This document shows, piece after piece, positions 16,782-25,424 of a DNA stretch of 64,000 nucleotides (positions are counted from its first letter, which is position 1; every line of letters starts with the position of its first letter). Source of the stretch: Paenibacillus hamazuiensis (GTDB lineage Bacteria; Bacillota; Bacilli; Paenibacillales; NBRC-103111); the NCBI RefSeq assembly GCF_023276405.1, contig NZ_JALRMO010000001.1:6659501-6723500 (forward strand). Reading direction: 5' to 3'. The position numbers and the translations under genes were made by a program. The notes beneath the pieces were generated by a model that was given only the letters and a program-made list of their open reading frames with translations, did no database searches and had not been told where the DNA came from.

Positions 16782-17728
16782 GCTGTGGCCTCCTCGCGTC
16801 GAAAAAAGCCGCCGGCCATTGCGTGCCCGATCTGCTGCGCCGCCCTCATCAGGTCGCCGAGCACGCCGGCAAAGCCACTCAGGTCGATGTCCTCCTTCTC
16901 CATGCAAGCGAGGTCAGCTTTCACCTTCCAGGAGAGCCGGATCGCCTTGTCATGCGGCAGGCTGCGCCCCTGCTCCTCTAGCTCGATCCCCTTCAGATGC
17001 GTCTCCAGCGCATCGAACGAGAAAAAGACCGAGCGCGGAAACACTTCGCTGCGCAGCAAAAACTCGACGATCGATTCCATGGCCATCGCGTCCGCATAAA
17101 AACGCCGGAAGGCCTGATAACCGCTGACCGATTTCAGCACAGCCAGCAGATAAGGGTAGGGCGCCGCATTGTCCTCGGAAATGGCCAGGCTGACCGATTG
17201 CAAGATACGCAGCGTATTTTCCGCCCGCTCCAGAAAACGCCCGCTTTCCATGAAATGAAACTCGTTTTCGCGCAGCATGACCGAATGTTCTGCCCCTTGG
17301 AACATCGCCATCCATTCTTTGGTCCGCTTGAAGAAGCCGTGAGGGGATTCGAGCAGCTGCTCCACCTGCTGATCGCCGAGCCACAGATAGAAGCCGTTCA
17401 GCACATCCCACAGCTCGGTCGGCAGCATTTCCCTCAGCGTTCTCAGATTGCTGCGCGCCCCGCTGACGCACGAACGGAGCGAATTTACATTTTCCGTATC
17501 CAGCACCAAAAACGACAGCACGTCTTTCTCCGTAAACGCCTCGTACCGCAGCAAATAATCGTTTCGCGCTCCAAGCGCGTCGATGAGCCGGGCCCATTTC
17601 TCGCCTCCGTTTTCCCCGTCCTTTTCCTGCTGAATATGGTAGTGCACATCGATCAGCCGCGCGTGATTTTCCGCCCTTTCCGTATAACGCCCCACCCAAA
17701 ACAACGCTTCCGCATTCCGATTCAGCAT
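16778..17728 (-). CDS. Alpha-E (DUF403) protein
   Basis: About 316 residues, predicted almost entirely helical. It opens with MLNRNAEALFWVGRYTERAE, the conserved start of alpha-E proteins in which Glu and Arg residues recur. No known catalytic motif. It begins 25 nt after the ATP-grasp gene and overlaps the transglutaminase gene by 4 nt, so the three are co-translated. Thought to be a partner or scaffold of the ATP-grasp ligase. Confidence 0.9.
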   Translation of the reverse strand: MLNRNAEALFWVGRYTERAENHARLIDVHYHIQQEKDGENGGEKWARLIDALGARNDYLLRYEAFTEKDVLSFLVLDTENVNSLRSCVSGARSNLRTLREMLPTELWDVLNGFYLWLGDQQVEQLLESPHGFFKRTKEWMAMFQGAEHSVMLRENEFHFMESGRFLERAENTLRILQSVSLAISEDNAAPYPYLLAVLKSVSGYQAFRRFYADAMAMESIVEFLLRSEVFPRSVFFSFDALETHLKGIELEEQGRSLPHDKAIRLSWKVKADLACMEKEDIDLSGFAGVLGDLMRAAQQIGHAMAGGFFRREEATA

Positions 17729-17753
17729 CCCGAACCGCTCCTTTATATGAAAA

Positions 17754-19211
17754 TTAATGAAGCACCCACGTATCCTTCACGCCGCCGCCCTGCGAGGAAT
17801 TGACGACAAGCGACCCTTCCCGCAGCGCCACCCGGGTCAGCCCGCCGGGAATGACGCTCGCCCCGCCGCTGCCCGTCAGCACGAAGGCGCGCAAATCGAT
17901 GTGCCGCGGCGCAAGCCGCCCGTCCGCCAGCACCGGAGCGCGCGACAGCTTCACCGTCGGCTGGGCGATGTAACGGTCCGGATGTCGCCGAATCAGCTCG
18001 GCGAAGGACGCGATCTCCTCGTCGCTTGCCGACGGACCGATCAGCATGCCGTAGCCGCCGGACAGCGACGTCTCCTTGACGACCATCCGGTCGAGCCGGC
18101 CGAGCACGTATTCCCGCTCTTCCGGCCGCGACAGCAGGTAGGTCGGTACATTTTGCAAAACCGGCTCCTCGTTCAAATAATATCGGATCATGTCCGGGAC
18201 GAATGCGTAAATCGCCTTGTCGTCCGCCACTCCCGTGCCGGGGGCGTTGGCGATCGCGATATTGCCCGCGCGGTATGCGTTCATGATCCCGGCGACCCCG
18301 ATCATCGAATGCGGCAAAAACGCCAGCGGATCGAGGAAATCGTCGTCGATGCGGCGGTACAATACGTCGACCTGCTTTAAGCCCTGAAGATTGCGGATGT
18401 AAATTTTATGGTCGATCGCAACAAGATCGCGCCCTTCCACGAGATGAATGCCCATCTGCTGCGCCAGAAAAGCGTGCTCGTAATACGCGGAGTTGAAATG
18501 GCCGGGCGTTAGCAGCGCGATCACCGGGTCCGACTTGCCGGAAGGTGCCAGGCTTTTGAGCGAGGATAAAAAGCGGTTCATGCTGAATTCGATATCGACG
18601 ATCGGCTGGGATAAAGTGAGCTCCGGAAACAGATGATTCATGAGCATCCGGCTTTTGTACAAATAAGAGAACCCGGAAGGAGAGCGCAAATTGTCCTCCA
18701 GCACAAAGTAATCTCCCTGTTCGTTACGGATAAGATCTATGCCGGAGGTGGTGACGTACACGCCGCCCGGAACGGGAAGCCGCATCATTTCCGGCCGAAA
18801 ATACTTGTTCGCCACAATCATGCTGCGAGGGATGATGCCGTCCTGGACGATTTGCTGCCGGTGATAAATATCGCCGATAAACAGGTTCAACGCTTTTACC
18901 CGCTGCTGCAGCCCCTTCTCCAAATGCGTCCATTCTTCGCGGGGAATGACGCGCGGGATCAGGTCGAACGGAATCGTCCGCTCCAAAGGCTGCGCTTCCG
19001 CTCCGCGGTAAAGCGTGAAGGTGATGCCCTCCTCCAGCATCCGCTTTTGGATGGCTTTCTGCTTGAGCGCCAAGTCGTCCGCCGTCATTTGTGAAAACCG
19101 GCCGTGTACGTGCCGGTAATGGGGGCGAACGGTCCTTTCATCCTGAAACATCTCGTCATAAAAAGGCTGCAGGCCGTATGGGCTAATCTGAGCCGGCTTC
19201 ATCGTGGACAT
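17754..19211 (-). CDS. Circularly permuted ATP-grasp ligase, type 2
   Basis: About 485 residues. Characteristic segments include YDEMF near the N-terminus, VLEDNLRSPSGFSY (the ENxRxPSG signature), YRRIDDDFLDPL, NAPGTGVADDKAIYAFVPDM and KETSLSGGYGM, as in the circularly permuted ATP-grasp family found with alpha-E and transglutaminase genes. It should form an amide bond using ATP. The start is uncertain: ATG 19211 (MSTMKPAQ) lacks a strong ribosome site; an in-frame ATG at 19259 would add 16 residues but places the GGGGAGGG run inside the gene. First gene of the operon, behind a clear promoter. Confidence 0.92.
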   Translation of the reverse strand: MSTMKPAQISPYGLQPFYDEMFQDERTVRPHYRHVHGRFSQMTADDLALKQKAIQKRMLEEGITFTLYRGAEAQPLERTIPFDLIPRVIPREEWTHLEKGLQQRVKALNLFIGDIYHRQQIVQDGIIPRSMIVANKYFRPEMMRLPVPGGVYVTTSGIDLIRNEQGDYFVLEDNLRSPSGFSYLYKSRMLMNHLFPELTLSQPIVDIEFSMNRFLSSLKSLAPSGKSDPVIALLTPGHFNSAYYEHAFLAQQMGIHLVEGRDLVAIDHKIYIRNLQGLKQVDVLYRRIDDDFLDPLAFLPHSMIGVAGIMNAYRAGNIAIANAPGTGVADDKAIYAFVPDMIRYYLNEEPVLQNVPTYLLSRPEEREYVLGRLDRMVVKETSLSGGYGMLIGPSASDEEIASFAELIRRHPDRYIAQPTVKLSRAPVLADGRLAPRHIDLRAFVLTGSGGASVIPGGLTRVALREGSLVVNSSQGGGVKDTWVLH

Positions 19212-19277
19212 CCGCGTGCCTGATTCTCCGAAAACCGGAAAACCAGTCCCTCCCCTCATCTATAATGTAAGATAATA

Positions 19278-19385
19278 TTACATAAAACCTAACATTAGAA
19301 GCCTTGATTCGCTCAAATGTTTGTGTTTTGATACTATTATCATATGTGTATTAGTATTTTATGTCAATATACCTTACATAAAACC
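19278..19385. repeat. Direct repeat TTACATAAAACC flanking the ATP-grasp promoter
   Basis: Exact 12-bp copies at 19278-19289 and 19374-19385, one just upstream of the -35 and one in the transcribed leader. The leader copy is half of an ATGTAA/TTACAT inverted repeat (19265-19283). This layout suggests a regulator binding on both sides of the promoter. Confidence 0.45.
19339..19367 (-). promoter_or_regulatory. Sigma-A promoter of the ATP-grasp operon
   Basis: On the minus strand, TTGACA (19362-19367), a 17-bp spacer, then TATGAT (19339-19344), close to ideal. It is flanked by a 12-bp direct repeat. Confidence 0.85.
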
Positions 19386-19424
19386 CGAATATTCTTAAAG
19401 GTCGCCTGAAATCGGTTTCCACGA

Positions 19425-19464
19425 ATAAAAAAAAGGACTCCTTCCCCATGGAAAGAAGTCCTTT
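19425..19464 (-). terminator. Intrinsic terminator of the gal operon
   Basis: AAAGGACT...TTCC arms pair with GGAA...AGTCCTTT. On the minus strand the stem is followed by eight T. It lies just past the galT stop. Confidence 0.85.
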
Positions 19465-19479
19465 GTTCGAAGTGCCGCA

Positions 19480-21066
19480 TTACAAGCTCCGGAAGCCAAG
19501 CCCTTCCAAAAAGCGGTGAAATCCTTGCTGCCCTTGCTCCGTCCGCTTGTAGACCCCGGCGTCGTGCAGCACTTGCGCGTATTTGCTTCCGACCTCGTGC
19601 CGCACCGCCTGCATGGCGGCTTGCGCCGTAAGCGAAGTGCCGTACTTCGCGGTCAGCTCTCGCGCCCATTCGGCGTGCATGTGCAGCCCGTGCTGAGGAT
19701 CGTCCGTCATAGCCGCAAGAAGCTCCGTATCTCCTTGCAAAATGCCGGCGATCGCCTCCAGCTCCTCCTTGAGCCGGCCCGGCAGCACCGCCAACCCCAT
19801 CACCTCGATCAGGCCGATGTTTTCCTTCTTTATATGGTGAAGCTCCTGATGCGGGTGAAAAATGCCGTCCGGATGCTCGGTGCTGGTCCGGTTGTTGCGC
19901 AGCACGAGGTCCAGCTCGTATTCGCCGCTTGCGTTATTGCGCGCAATCGGCGTGATCGTATTGTGCGGCGTCTCCGTGCCGTCTTCTCCCTTCGTGTGCG
20001 CGTAGATATCGCATTCCGGATCGCTGTAGCCGCGCCACGCTTCAAGAATATCGCCCGCCAGCCGGAGCAGCTGCAGCTTGTTGTGGCTCGAGAGGCGGAT
20101 GACCGACATCGGCCAGCGCACGATGCCGGCTTTCAGGTTCGGGTAATCGGGGTGGGCGTAAGCCGCTTCCACCGGCGCTTTTTCCATCGCGAAGCGGTGA
20201 TTGCCGCCCTGAAAATGATCGTGATTCAAGATCGACCCTCCGACGATCGGCAAATCGGCGTTCGAACCGATGAAATAATGCGGGAACTGTTCGATGAAAT
20301 CAAGCAGACGGTAAAACGTATGCTGCGATATTTTCATCGGCCGGTGCTCCCGGTCGAAAACGATCGAATGCTCGTTGTAGTACACATACGGAGAGAATTG
20401 GAAAAACCACGGCTCGCCGTCAAGCATCAGCGGCACGACCCGCAGGTTTTGCCGCGCCGGGTGATTCAGGCGTCCCGCATACCCGACATTGTCGACGCAG
20501 AGCAGGCATTTCGGATAATGGCTGGACGGCGCATTTTTCAGCATCGCGATTTCCCGCGGGTCCTTCTCCGGCTTCGACAGGTTTACGGTGATCTCCAGAT
20601 CGCCGTATTCGGTCGGTGCAAGCCAGTACAAATTTTTCGCGATGCGGTCCATGCGAATGTAGTTGGAGTCGATGCACAGCCGGTAAAACTCATCCGTCGC
20701 CTGCTCCGTTCCCGCCTGCCGCGCCGTATGCCAAAAGCGCGCCGCCACCTCCGACTGGCGCGGCATGAGCGCGCCCATCAGGCGGGCGTCGAGCAGGTCG
20801 CGCAGCGTCGTGTTGTTGTCCTCGAGAATGCCGACTTCGGCCGCATAATCAAGCAGCGCCTCGAGGACGCCGACCGGGCTTTCCGGCGCCGGCTCCTCGA
20901 GATCTCCCTCATAGGGCTCGCCGATCGCGAGCATATCGAGCAGCGCATTGCGCGCCGCGTATACGTCGAGAGGATCCAGAAGCTTGCGGCTCACGCCGAA
21001 CTGCACCAGCCTCTCGATGTTTTTGGCCGTCTCCAGCCGTAGCTGGGGATTGATTCCTGTTGTCAT
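19480..21066 (-). CDS. galT: UDP-glucose--hexose-1-phosphate uridylyltransferase, class II
   Basis: About 528 residues, the length of the Gram-positive class II GalT rather than the roughly 350-residue E. coli type. It exchanges uridylyl between UDP-glucose and galactose-1-phosphate in the Leloir pathway. Recognisable segments are the start MTTGINPQLRLETAKNIERL, KCLLCVDNVGYAGRLNHPAR, ILNHDHFQGG (His-rich active-site region) and HPHQELHHIKKENIGLIEVMG. AGGAG lies 9 nt from the ATG at 21066. Longer readings upstream would run antisense through galE and are not credible. Third gene of galKET. Confidence 0.96.
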   Translation of the reverse strand: MTTGINPQLRLETAKNIERLVQFGVSRKLLDPLDVYAARNALLDMLAIGEPYEGDLEEPAPESPVGVLEALLDYAAEVGILEDNNTTLRDLLDARLMGALMPRQSEVAARFWHTARQAGTEQATDEFYRLCIDSNYIRMDRIAKNLYWLAPTEYGDLEITVNLSKPEKDPREIAMLKNAPSSHYPKCLLCVDNVGYAGRLNHPARQNLRVVPLMLDGEPWFFQFSPYVYYNEHSIVFDREHRPMKISQHTFYRLLDFIEQFPHYFIGSNADLPIVGGSILNHDHFQGGNHRFAMEKAPVEAAYAHPDYPNLKAGIVRWPMSVIRLSSHNKLQLLRLAGDILEAWRGYSDPECDIYAHTKGEDGTETPHNTITPIARNNASGEYELDLVLRNNRTSTEHPDGIFHPHQELHHIKKENIGLIEVMGLAVLPGRLKEELEAIAGILQGDTELLAAMTDDPQHGLHMHAEWARELTAKYGTSLTAQAAMQAVRHEVGSKYAQVLHDAGVYKRTEQGQQGFHRFLEGLGFRSL

Positions 21067-21104
21067 CGTTGTTCGCTCCTGTCCGTTCCTGCGCGTTCCC
21101 TCGG

Positions 21105-22094
21105 TTACTTCGACGCGTAGCCTTGCGGATGAGCCTGGTGCCACGCCCATGCCGACGCAATGATGTTCTCCAGGCTGTCCCGCTTCGGCTGCCAGCCGAG
21201 CTCCGCCCGGCACCGCTCCGAGGACGCCACCAGCACCGCCGGATCGCCGGCGCGGCGCGCCTGGACTACCGCCGGAATCGGATGCCCCGTTACCCGGCGG
21301 GCGATCTCGATCACCTCGTTTACGGAAAAACCTTTGCCGTTGCCGAGGTTGTAAATGCCGCTGTCTCCGCCGCGGCGCAGCTTCTCGACAGCGAGCACGT
21401 GCGCGTCGGCAAGGTCGCTCACGTGAATGTAATCGCGGATGCACGTGCCGTCCGGCGTGTCGTAATCGTCGCCGAACACTGAGATATGCTCGCGCTGGCC
21501 GAGCGCCACCTGCAGGATGATCGGAATCAGATGCGTTTCCGGGTCGTGATCCTCGCCGATGCGGCCGCTCTCATGCGCCCCGGCAGCATTGAAGTAGCGC
21601 AGCGAGACGTATTTGATGCCATGGGCCGTGTCGAACCACTTCATCATCTTTTCCATCGCCAGCTTCGTCTCGCCGTATGCGTTCGTCGGCAGCGTACGGT
21701 CGTTCTCCTGAATCGGCACGCGTTCCGGTTCCCCGTAGGTCGCCGCCGTCGACGAAAACACGATTTTCTTCACGCCGTGCTCGTTCATCGCTTCCAGCAG
21801 GCAAAGCGTGCCGTATACGTTGTTATGGTAATATTTGGCCGGGTTTTGCATGCTCTCGCCCACAAGCGAGTTGGCGGCAAAATGAATGACGGCCTCGATC
21901 TCGTTTTCCTTGAACACCGAACCCATAAAATCTTTATCGCGCAGGTCTCCGACATACAGCTTGCCGCCGAGCACCGCCTCGCGGTGTCCCTGCTGCAGAT
22001 TGTCGACGACAACGACCTCTTCGCCGCGCGCCAGCAGCTCCGCTACCGCATGGGAGCCGATATACCCGGCTCCGCCTGTAACCATAATGGCCAT
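21105..22094 (-). CDS. galE: UDP-glucose 4-epimerase
   Basis: About 329 residues, extended short-chain dehydrogenase fold. NAD-binding GGAGYIGSH is at the start, with SSTAATYG and the catalytic YGETK near residue 145. It interconverts UDP-galactose and UDP-glucose. AAGGAG at 22105-22110 is 10 nt from ATG 22094; a GTG at 22103 lies too close to the site. It sits between galK (52 bp upstream) and galT (38 bp downstream). Confidence 0.96.
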   Translation of the reverse strand: MAIMVTGGAGYIGSHAVAELLARGEEVVVVDNLQQGHREAVLGGKLYVGDLRDKDFMGSVFKENEIEAVIHFAANSLVGESMQNPAKYYHNNVYGTLCLLEAMNEHGVKKIVFSSTAATYGEPERVPIQENDRTLPTNAYGETKLAMEKMMKWFDTAHGIKYVSLRYFNAAGAHESGRIGEDHDPETHLIPIILQVALGQREHISVFGDDYDTPDGTCIRDYIHVSDLADAHVLAVEKLRRGGDSGIYNLGNGKGFSVNEVIEIARRVTGHPIPAVVQARRAGDPAVLVASSERCRAELGWQPKRDSLENIIASAWAWHQAHPQGYASK

Positions 22095-22146
22095 GATTGC
22101 CACTCTCCTTTAATTTAAGGAATGCCGGTGAACACCGGCCCCTTCC

Positions 22147-23322
22147 CTAGATCTTGATTTCCTTGACGCCGTCCCCGATTTGGCACACGTAGAAATCCGC
22201 GACCAGCCCGGTTTTTTCCGTATACTCTTTGCCCACTTTATCGATGAAACGTTCGACGCTGTCCTCATGCACGAGCGACACGGTGCAGCCGCCGAAGCCG
22301 GCGCCGGTCATCCGCGCGCCGAGCACGCCGGGCACCTGCCAGGCCGCTTCGACCATCGCGTCGAGCTCCGCCCCCGTCACTTCGTACAAATCGCGAAGCG
22401 ACTCGTGCGAGCCGTTCATCAGCTTGCCGAACGCAGCCAGATCACCTGCACGCAGCACCTGCACGGCTTGCTTCACGCGGTCGATTTCCTCCACGACATG
22501 TTTCGCGCGTTTGCGGACGATGCCGCTCTGAATCAGATGCGCATGCTCGTTAAACTGCTCCAGCGTCAGCTGGCCGAGCAGCTTGAGCTCCGGAAACGCC
22601 GCCTGCAAATCCTGCACCGCCTGCTCGCACTGCGCTCTTCTCTCGTTATACGCCGAATCGACGAGCCCGCGCTTCTTGTTCGTATTGCCGATGACCAGCT
22701 TATACGCTCCGCTCTCAAACGGCACATGCTCGTATTCGAGCGTGTCGCACATAAGCAGGATCGCATGGTTTTCCTTGCCCATCGCCACCGCAAACTGGTC
22801 CATGATACCGCATTGGACTCCCATGAATTCGTTCTCCGCCTTTTGCGACAGCAGCGCCGCCTGCACCTTGTCGATCGCACTTACGCCCTCCATCGCCTGG
22901 ATACCGTACGCCGTGACGACCTCAATGGATGCCGACGACGACAGGCCGGAGCCGTTCGGAATTTCGCCATGGTACAAAATATCGTAGCCGTGTACCGTCA
23001 CGCCTCGCTGCTGCAGCTCGCGGATGACTCCCTTCGGGTAGTTGATCCATTCGTGCTCCTTGCGGAATTCAATATCGCGAATGGAAATTTGTTGGCGCAA
23101 TGGAAAATTGGTGGAAGCAAACGACAGCTGATCGTCCGGGCGCCTGCGGATCAACATCGTCGTTCCGAACGTCAGCGCTCCCGGAAACACGTAGCCGCCG
23201 TTATAATCCGTGTGCTCTCCGATCAGATTGACGCGTCCCGGCGCGAGGAAAGCCCGTACCGGTTCCGCGCTTTCCCCGAACCATTCGTTAAACTTGCTTT
23301 TAAGCATTTGAACATCTGCCAT
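22147..23322 (-). CDS. galK: Galactokinase
   Basis: About 391 residues, GHMP kinase family. The galactokinase signature GRVNLIGEHTDYNGG is at residues 29-43, the ATP loop PNGSGLSSSAS is near 125, and TGAGFGGC is near 340. It phosphorylates galactose at C1, the first step of the Leloir pathway completed by galT and galE in the same operon. The ribosome site is weak (GGCGGTG). The gene is transcribed away from the AraC regulator. Confidence 0.97.
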   Translation of the reverse strand: MADVQMLKSKFNEWFGESAEPVRAFLAPGRVNLIGEHTDYNGGYVFPGALTFGTTMLIRRRPDDQLSFASTNFPLRQQISIRDIEFRKEHEWINYPKGVIRELQQRGVTVHGYDILYHGEIPNGSGLSSSASIEVVTAYGIQAMEGVSAIDKVQAALLSQKAENEFMGVQCGIMDQFAVAMGKENHAILLMCDTLEYEHVPFESGAYKLVIGNTNKKRGLVDSAYNERRAQCEQAVQDLQAAFPELKLLGQLTLEQFNEHAHLIQSGIVRKRAKHVVEEIDRVKQAVQVLRAGDLAAFGKLMNGSHESLRDLYEVTGAELDAMVEAAWQVPGVLGARMTGAGFGGCTVSLVHEDSVERFIDKVGKEYTEKTGLVADFYVCQIGDGVKEIKI

Positions 23323-23377
23323 GGTATCGACACCGCCTGTTACATAATAGGATTGTGATCAGTTCGAACTTGGTTTC

Positions 23378-23383
23378 AGTATA
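23378..23383 (-). promoter_or_regulatory. Likely -10 of the gal operon promoter
   Basis: TATACT on the minus strand, 56 bp from the galK start. At 16-18 bp spacing no good -35 hexamer exists, as expected of a promoter that needs an activator such as the divergent AraC protein. The rest of the 205-bp galK-araC gap shows no further signal. Confidence 0.4.
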
Positions 23384-23528
23384 AGCGATCAGACACGTCA
23401 TCACTATGGAGCATTGTAAGATAGGCATGGAAAAATGTTAGATTTGAGAGACAACTTATCCTCCTCTATGATACACTATGTACCAAATCCATTCCAGCCA
23501 AATTCATTCCAGTTGGAGGTGATCCGGT

Positions 23529-24386
23529 TTGTCCCGAGCCGAAAGCTATTATGTGGTCTCCAATCCCCAGACCGTCGCTTCGGACGACCTGGCCGTGCTG
23601 TTTACCGGCTTCAGCCAAACGGCCGCCGGCCATAAGCTCGGGCCGAAGGTGTTCGATTATTTTTTGCTGCATCACATCGAATCGGGCCGGGGACGCTTCA
23701 CCAGCCACGGGCAGACGCATTCGCTTGAAGCCGGCGACAGCTTTTTCATCGAGCCGGGCAAGCTGGTCAGCTATGAAGCGGATGCCGGCGACCCGTGGTT
23801 TTACCGCTGGCTCGCCTTCAAGGGGCCCAAGGCGGCCGAGCTGCTTAGAAGCGCAGGCATCACCCCGCAGCAGCCGATCGCCCATACCGGCGACGATCCG
23901 CGCGTGCCGGAGCTGCTGGACCGGCTGCGCGCCGTGTTTCAGGAGCGTTCGGCGAGCTCGCATTTGAAGGCTTGCGGCCTGCTTCATCTGATTCTCGCCG
24001 AGTACGCCGAGGCGCTTCATCCGCTGCACGCGCTGCCCGAGGAAGCCGCGACCGCCGGAGAGAAAGCCGTTCAGCAGGCGATCCGGTTCATGACGGCGCA
24101 ATATGCCGAGCCGATCACAATGGAGATGATGGCGGACAACCTCGGGTACAACCGCGCCTATTTGTCGACGCTGTTCCGCAAAGCGACCGGGATGACGCCG
24201 ATCACGTTCCTGCTCAAGCACCGGCTCGAGAAAGCGCGGCTGCTGCTGCGCGAAAGACAGGAGCTGACGGTCGAGCAAATCGCCGCTTCGGTCGGCTTCC
24301 ACGACCCGCTTTATTTTTCCAAGCAGTTCAAACGATGGTTTGGGATGGCCCCGACCGAATACCGCCAGTCGATGAAAAAGCTGTAG
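23529..24386 (+). CDS. AraC-family regulator, probable activator of the gal operon
   Basis: About 285 residues. An N-terminal cupin-like sugar-sensing domain (KVFDYFLLHHIESGRG, EAGDSFFIEPG) is followed by two helix-turn-helix motifs over the last 100 residues (MADNLGYNRAYLSTLFRKAT and IAASVGFHDPLYFSKQFKRW). The start is TTG: the nine bases GGAGGTGATC at 23515-23524 match the 16S tail, 5 nt ahead of TTG 23529, and no ATG fits. Divergent from galK with a 205-bp gap, so control of galKET is the natural guess. The inducer is probably galactose or a galactoside, unproven. Confidence 0.9.
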   Translation: MSRAESYYVVSNPQTVASDDLAVLFTGFSQTAAGHKLGPKVFDYFLLHHIESGRGRFTSHGQTHSLEAGDSFFIEPGKLVSYEADAGDPWFYRWLAFKGPKAAELLRSAGITPQQPIAHTGDDPRVPELLDRLRAVFQERSASSHLKACGLLHLILAEYAEALHPLHALPEEAATAGEKAVQQAIRFMTAQYAEPITMEMMADNLGYNRAYLSTLFRKATGMTPITFLLKHRLEKARLLLRERQELTVEQIAASVGFHDPLYFSKQFKRWFGMAPTEYRQSMKKL

Positions 24387-24415
24387 ACATCTCATGACAA
24401 GCAAATGAAGTCGCG

Positions 24416-24452
24416 TAAACAAACAAAAGGCCGCCGCGACAAGACGGTGGCC
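24416..24452 (-). terminator. Terminator of the HD-GYP/GGDEF operon
   Basis: GGCCACCG / CGGCGGCC with an 8-nt loop, then TTTTGTTTGTTT on the minus strand. Confidence 0.75.
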
Positions 24453-24481
24453 CCTGTTAAAATGCTGTATAACGGATCGCT

Positions 24482-25408
24482 TCACATGGCTTCATCATAA
24501 AACGAACACCCGTCGCGCCCGCCCGCCTTGACCCGGTACAATGCCGCATCCACGTTGCGCAGCAAGGTGTCGGCATCCTGTCCGTCGTGCGGGTAAATGG
24601 CCACCCCCATGCTGGCCGTCAGGCTCAGCTTGCGGTCGCCCAGCTCCCATCCTTGGCGAATGGCGGACAGGATCCGGTTCGTGACGATATGCACGCTGGA
24701 TACCGAATCGATTTTCGGCAGCAAAATGCTGAACTCATCGCCGCCCATCCTGGCGAACATATCGACCTCCCGGACGCAGCGCTTCACCCTTTTGGCAAAA
24801 GCGATCAAAAACTCATCTCCGGCTTCATGTCCGTAAGAATCGTTGATGTTCTTGAAATCGTCCACATCCAGCGAAAGCACGGCCAGCAGCTGACGGTTCC
24901 GCTTGGCATACGCCAGGCTTTGATTCAAATGCACCTGGAACAACCTGCGGTTCGGCAGCTCGGTCAGCGGATCGTGGAACGCCATGAGCACAAGCTCTTC
25001 CTCCAGCATTTTGCGCGCCGTAATATCCTTCAGAGCCAAGGCAAAGTGGGCTTCCCCGGTTTCATCGGGAGGCAGCGGAATACCGATGCACTCGTACCAG
25101 TTTCCCGGCATTCCGTCCGGCACCGCTTGAAATTCCACGGTAAACGAACCGCCGCCCCGCAGCATCAAATCGATCGCCTGCCTCAGCCTTCCCTGCTGCT
25201 CATGACTCACCTCTTGCAAGTACTGCTCCAAATCACATACCTCAAATGCCGAGTCCTCTTTTCCGCTGCGGTCAAACCCGTAGAGAAGCTCTCTCTGGCG
25301 ATCGACGAAATAAATTTTGTCGCACATTTGGCGAAGCATCGCGCTTAATGAATCCCGCTTCGTTAACAAACGTTCGGCTTTCCCGGCAAGCGAATCCCGC
25401 TCTGACAT
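24482..25408 (-). CDS. PAS-GGDEF diguanylate cyclase
   Basis: About 308 residues, soluble. A PAS-like sensor at residues 25-130 is followed by a GGDEF domain: HDPLTELPNRR, LDVDDFKNIND, intact MGGDEF near residue 225, and SMGVAIYP. It should make c-di-GMP. Start: GAGGTG at 25418-25423 is 9 nt from ATG 25408; GTG 25420 and ATG 25414 are too close. It follows the HD-GYP gene by 16 nt, so a synthase and a degradative enzyme for the same messenger share one transcript. Confidence 0.92.
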   Translation of the reverse strand: MSERDSLAGKAERLLTKRDSLSAMLRQMCDKIYFVDRQRELLYGFDRSGKEDSAFEVCDLEQYLQEVSHEQQGRLRQAIDLMLRGGGSFTVEFQAVPDGMPGNWYECIGIPLPPDETGEAHFALALKDITARKMLEEELVLMAFHDPLTELPNRRLFQVHLNQSLAYAKRNRQLLAVLSLDVDDFKNINDSYGHEAGDEFLIAFAKRVKRCVREVDMFARMGGDEFSILLPKIDSVSSVHIVTNRILSAIRQGWELGDRKLSLTASMGVAIYPHDGQDADTLLRNVDAALYRVKAGGRDGCSFYDEAM

Positions 25409-25424
25409 GTTCATCCTCACCTCA

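Noticed and set aside
21067-21444. Extended N-terminus of galT
   Set aside because: The extra 126 codons are antisense-free but fall in the wrong frame of galE and lack a ribosome site; AGGAG fits ATG 21066.
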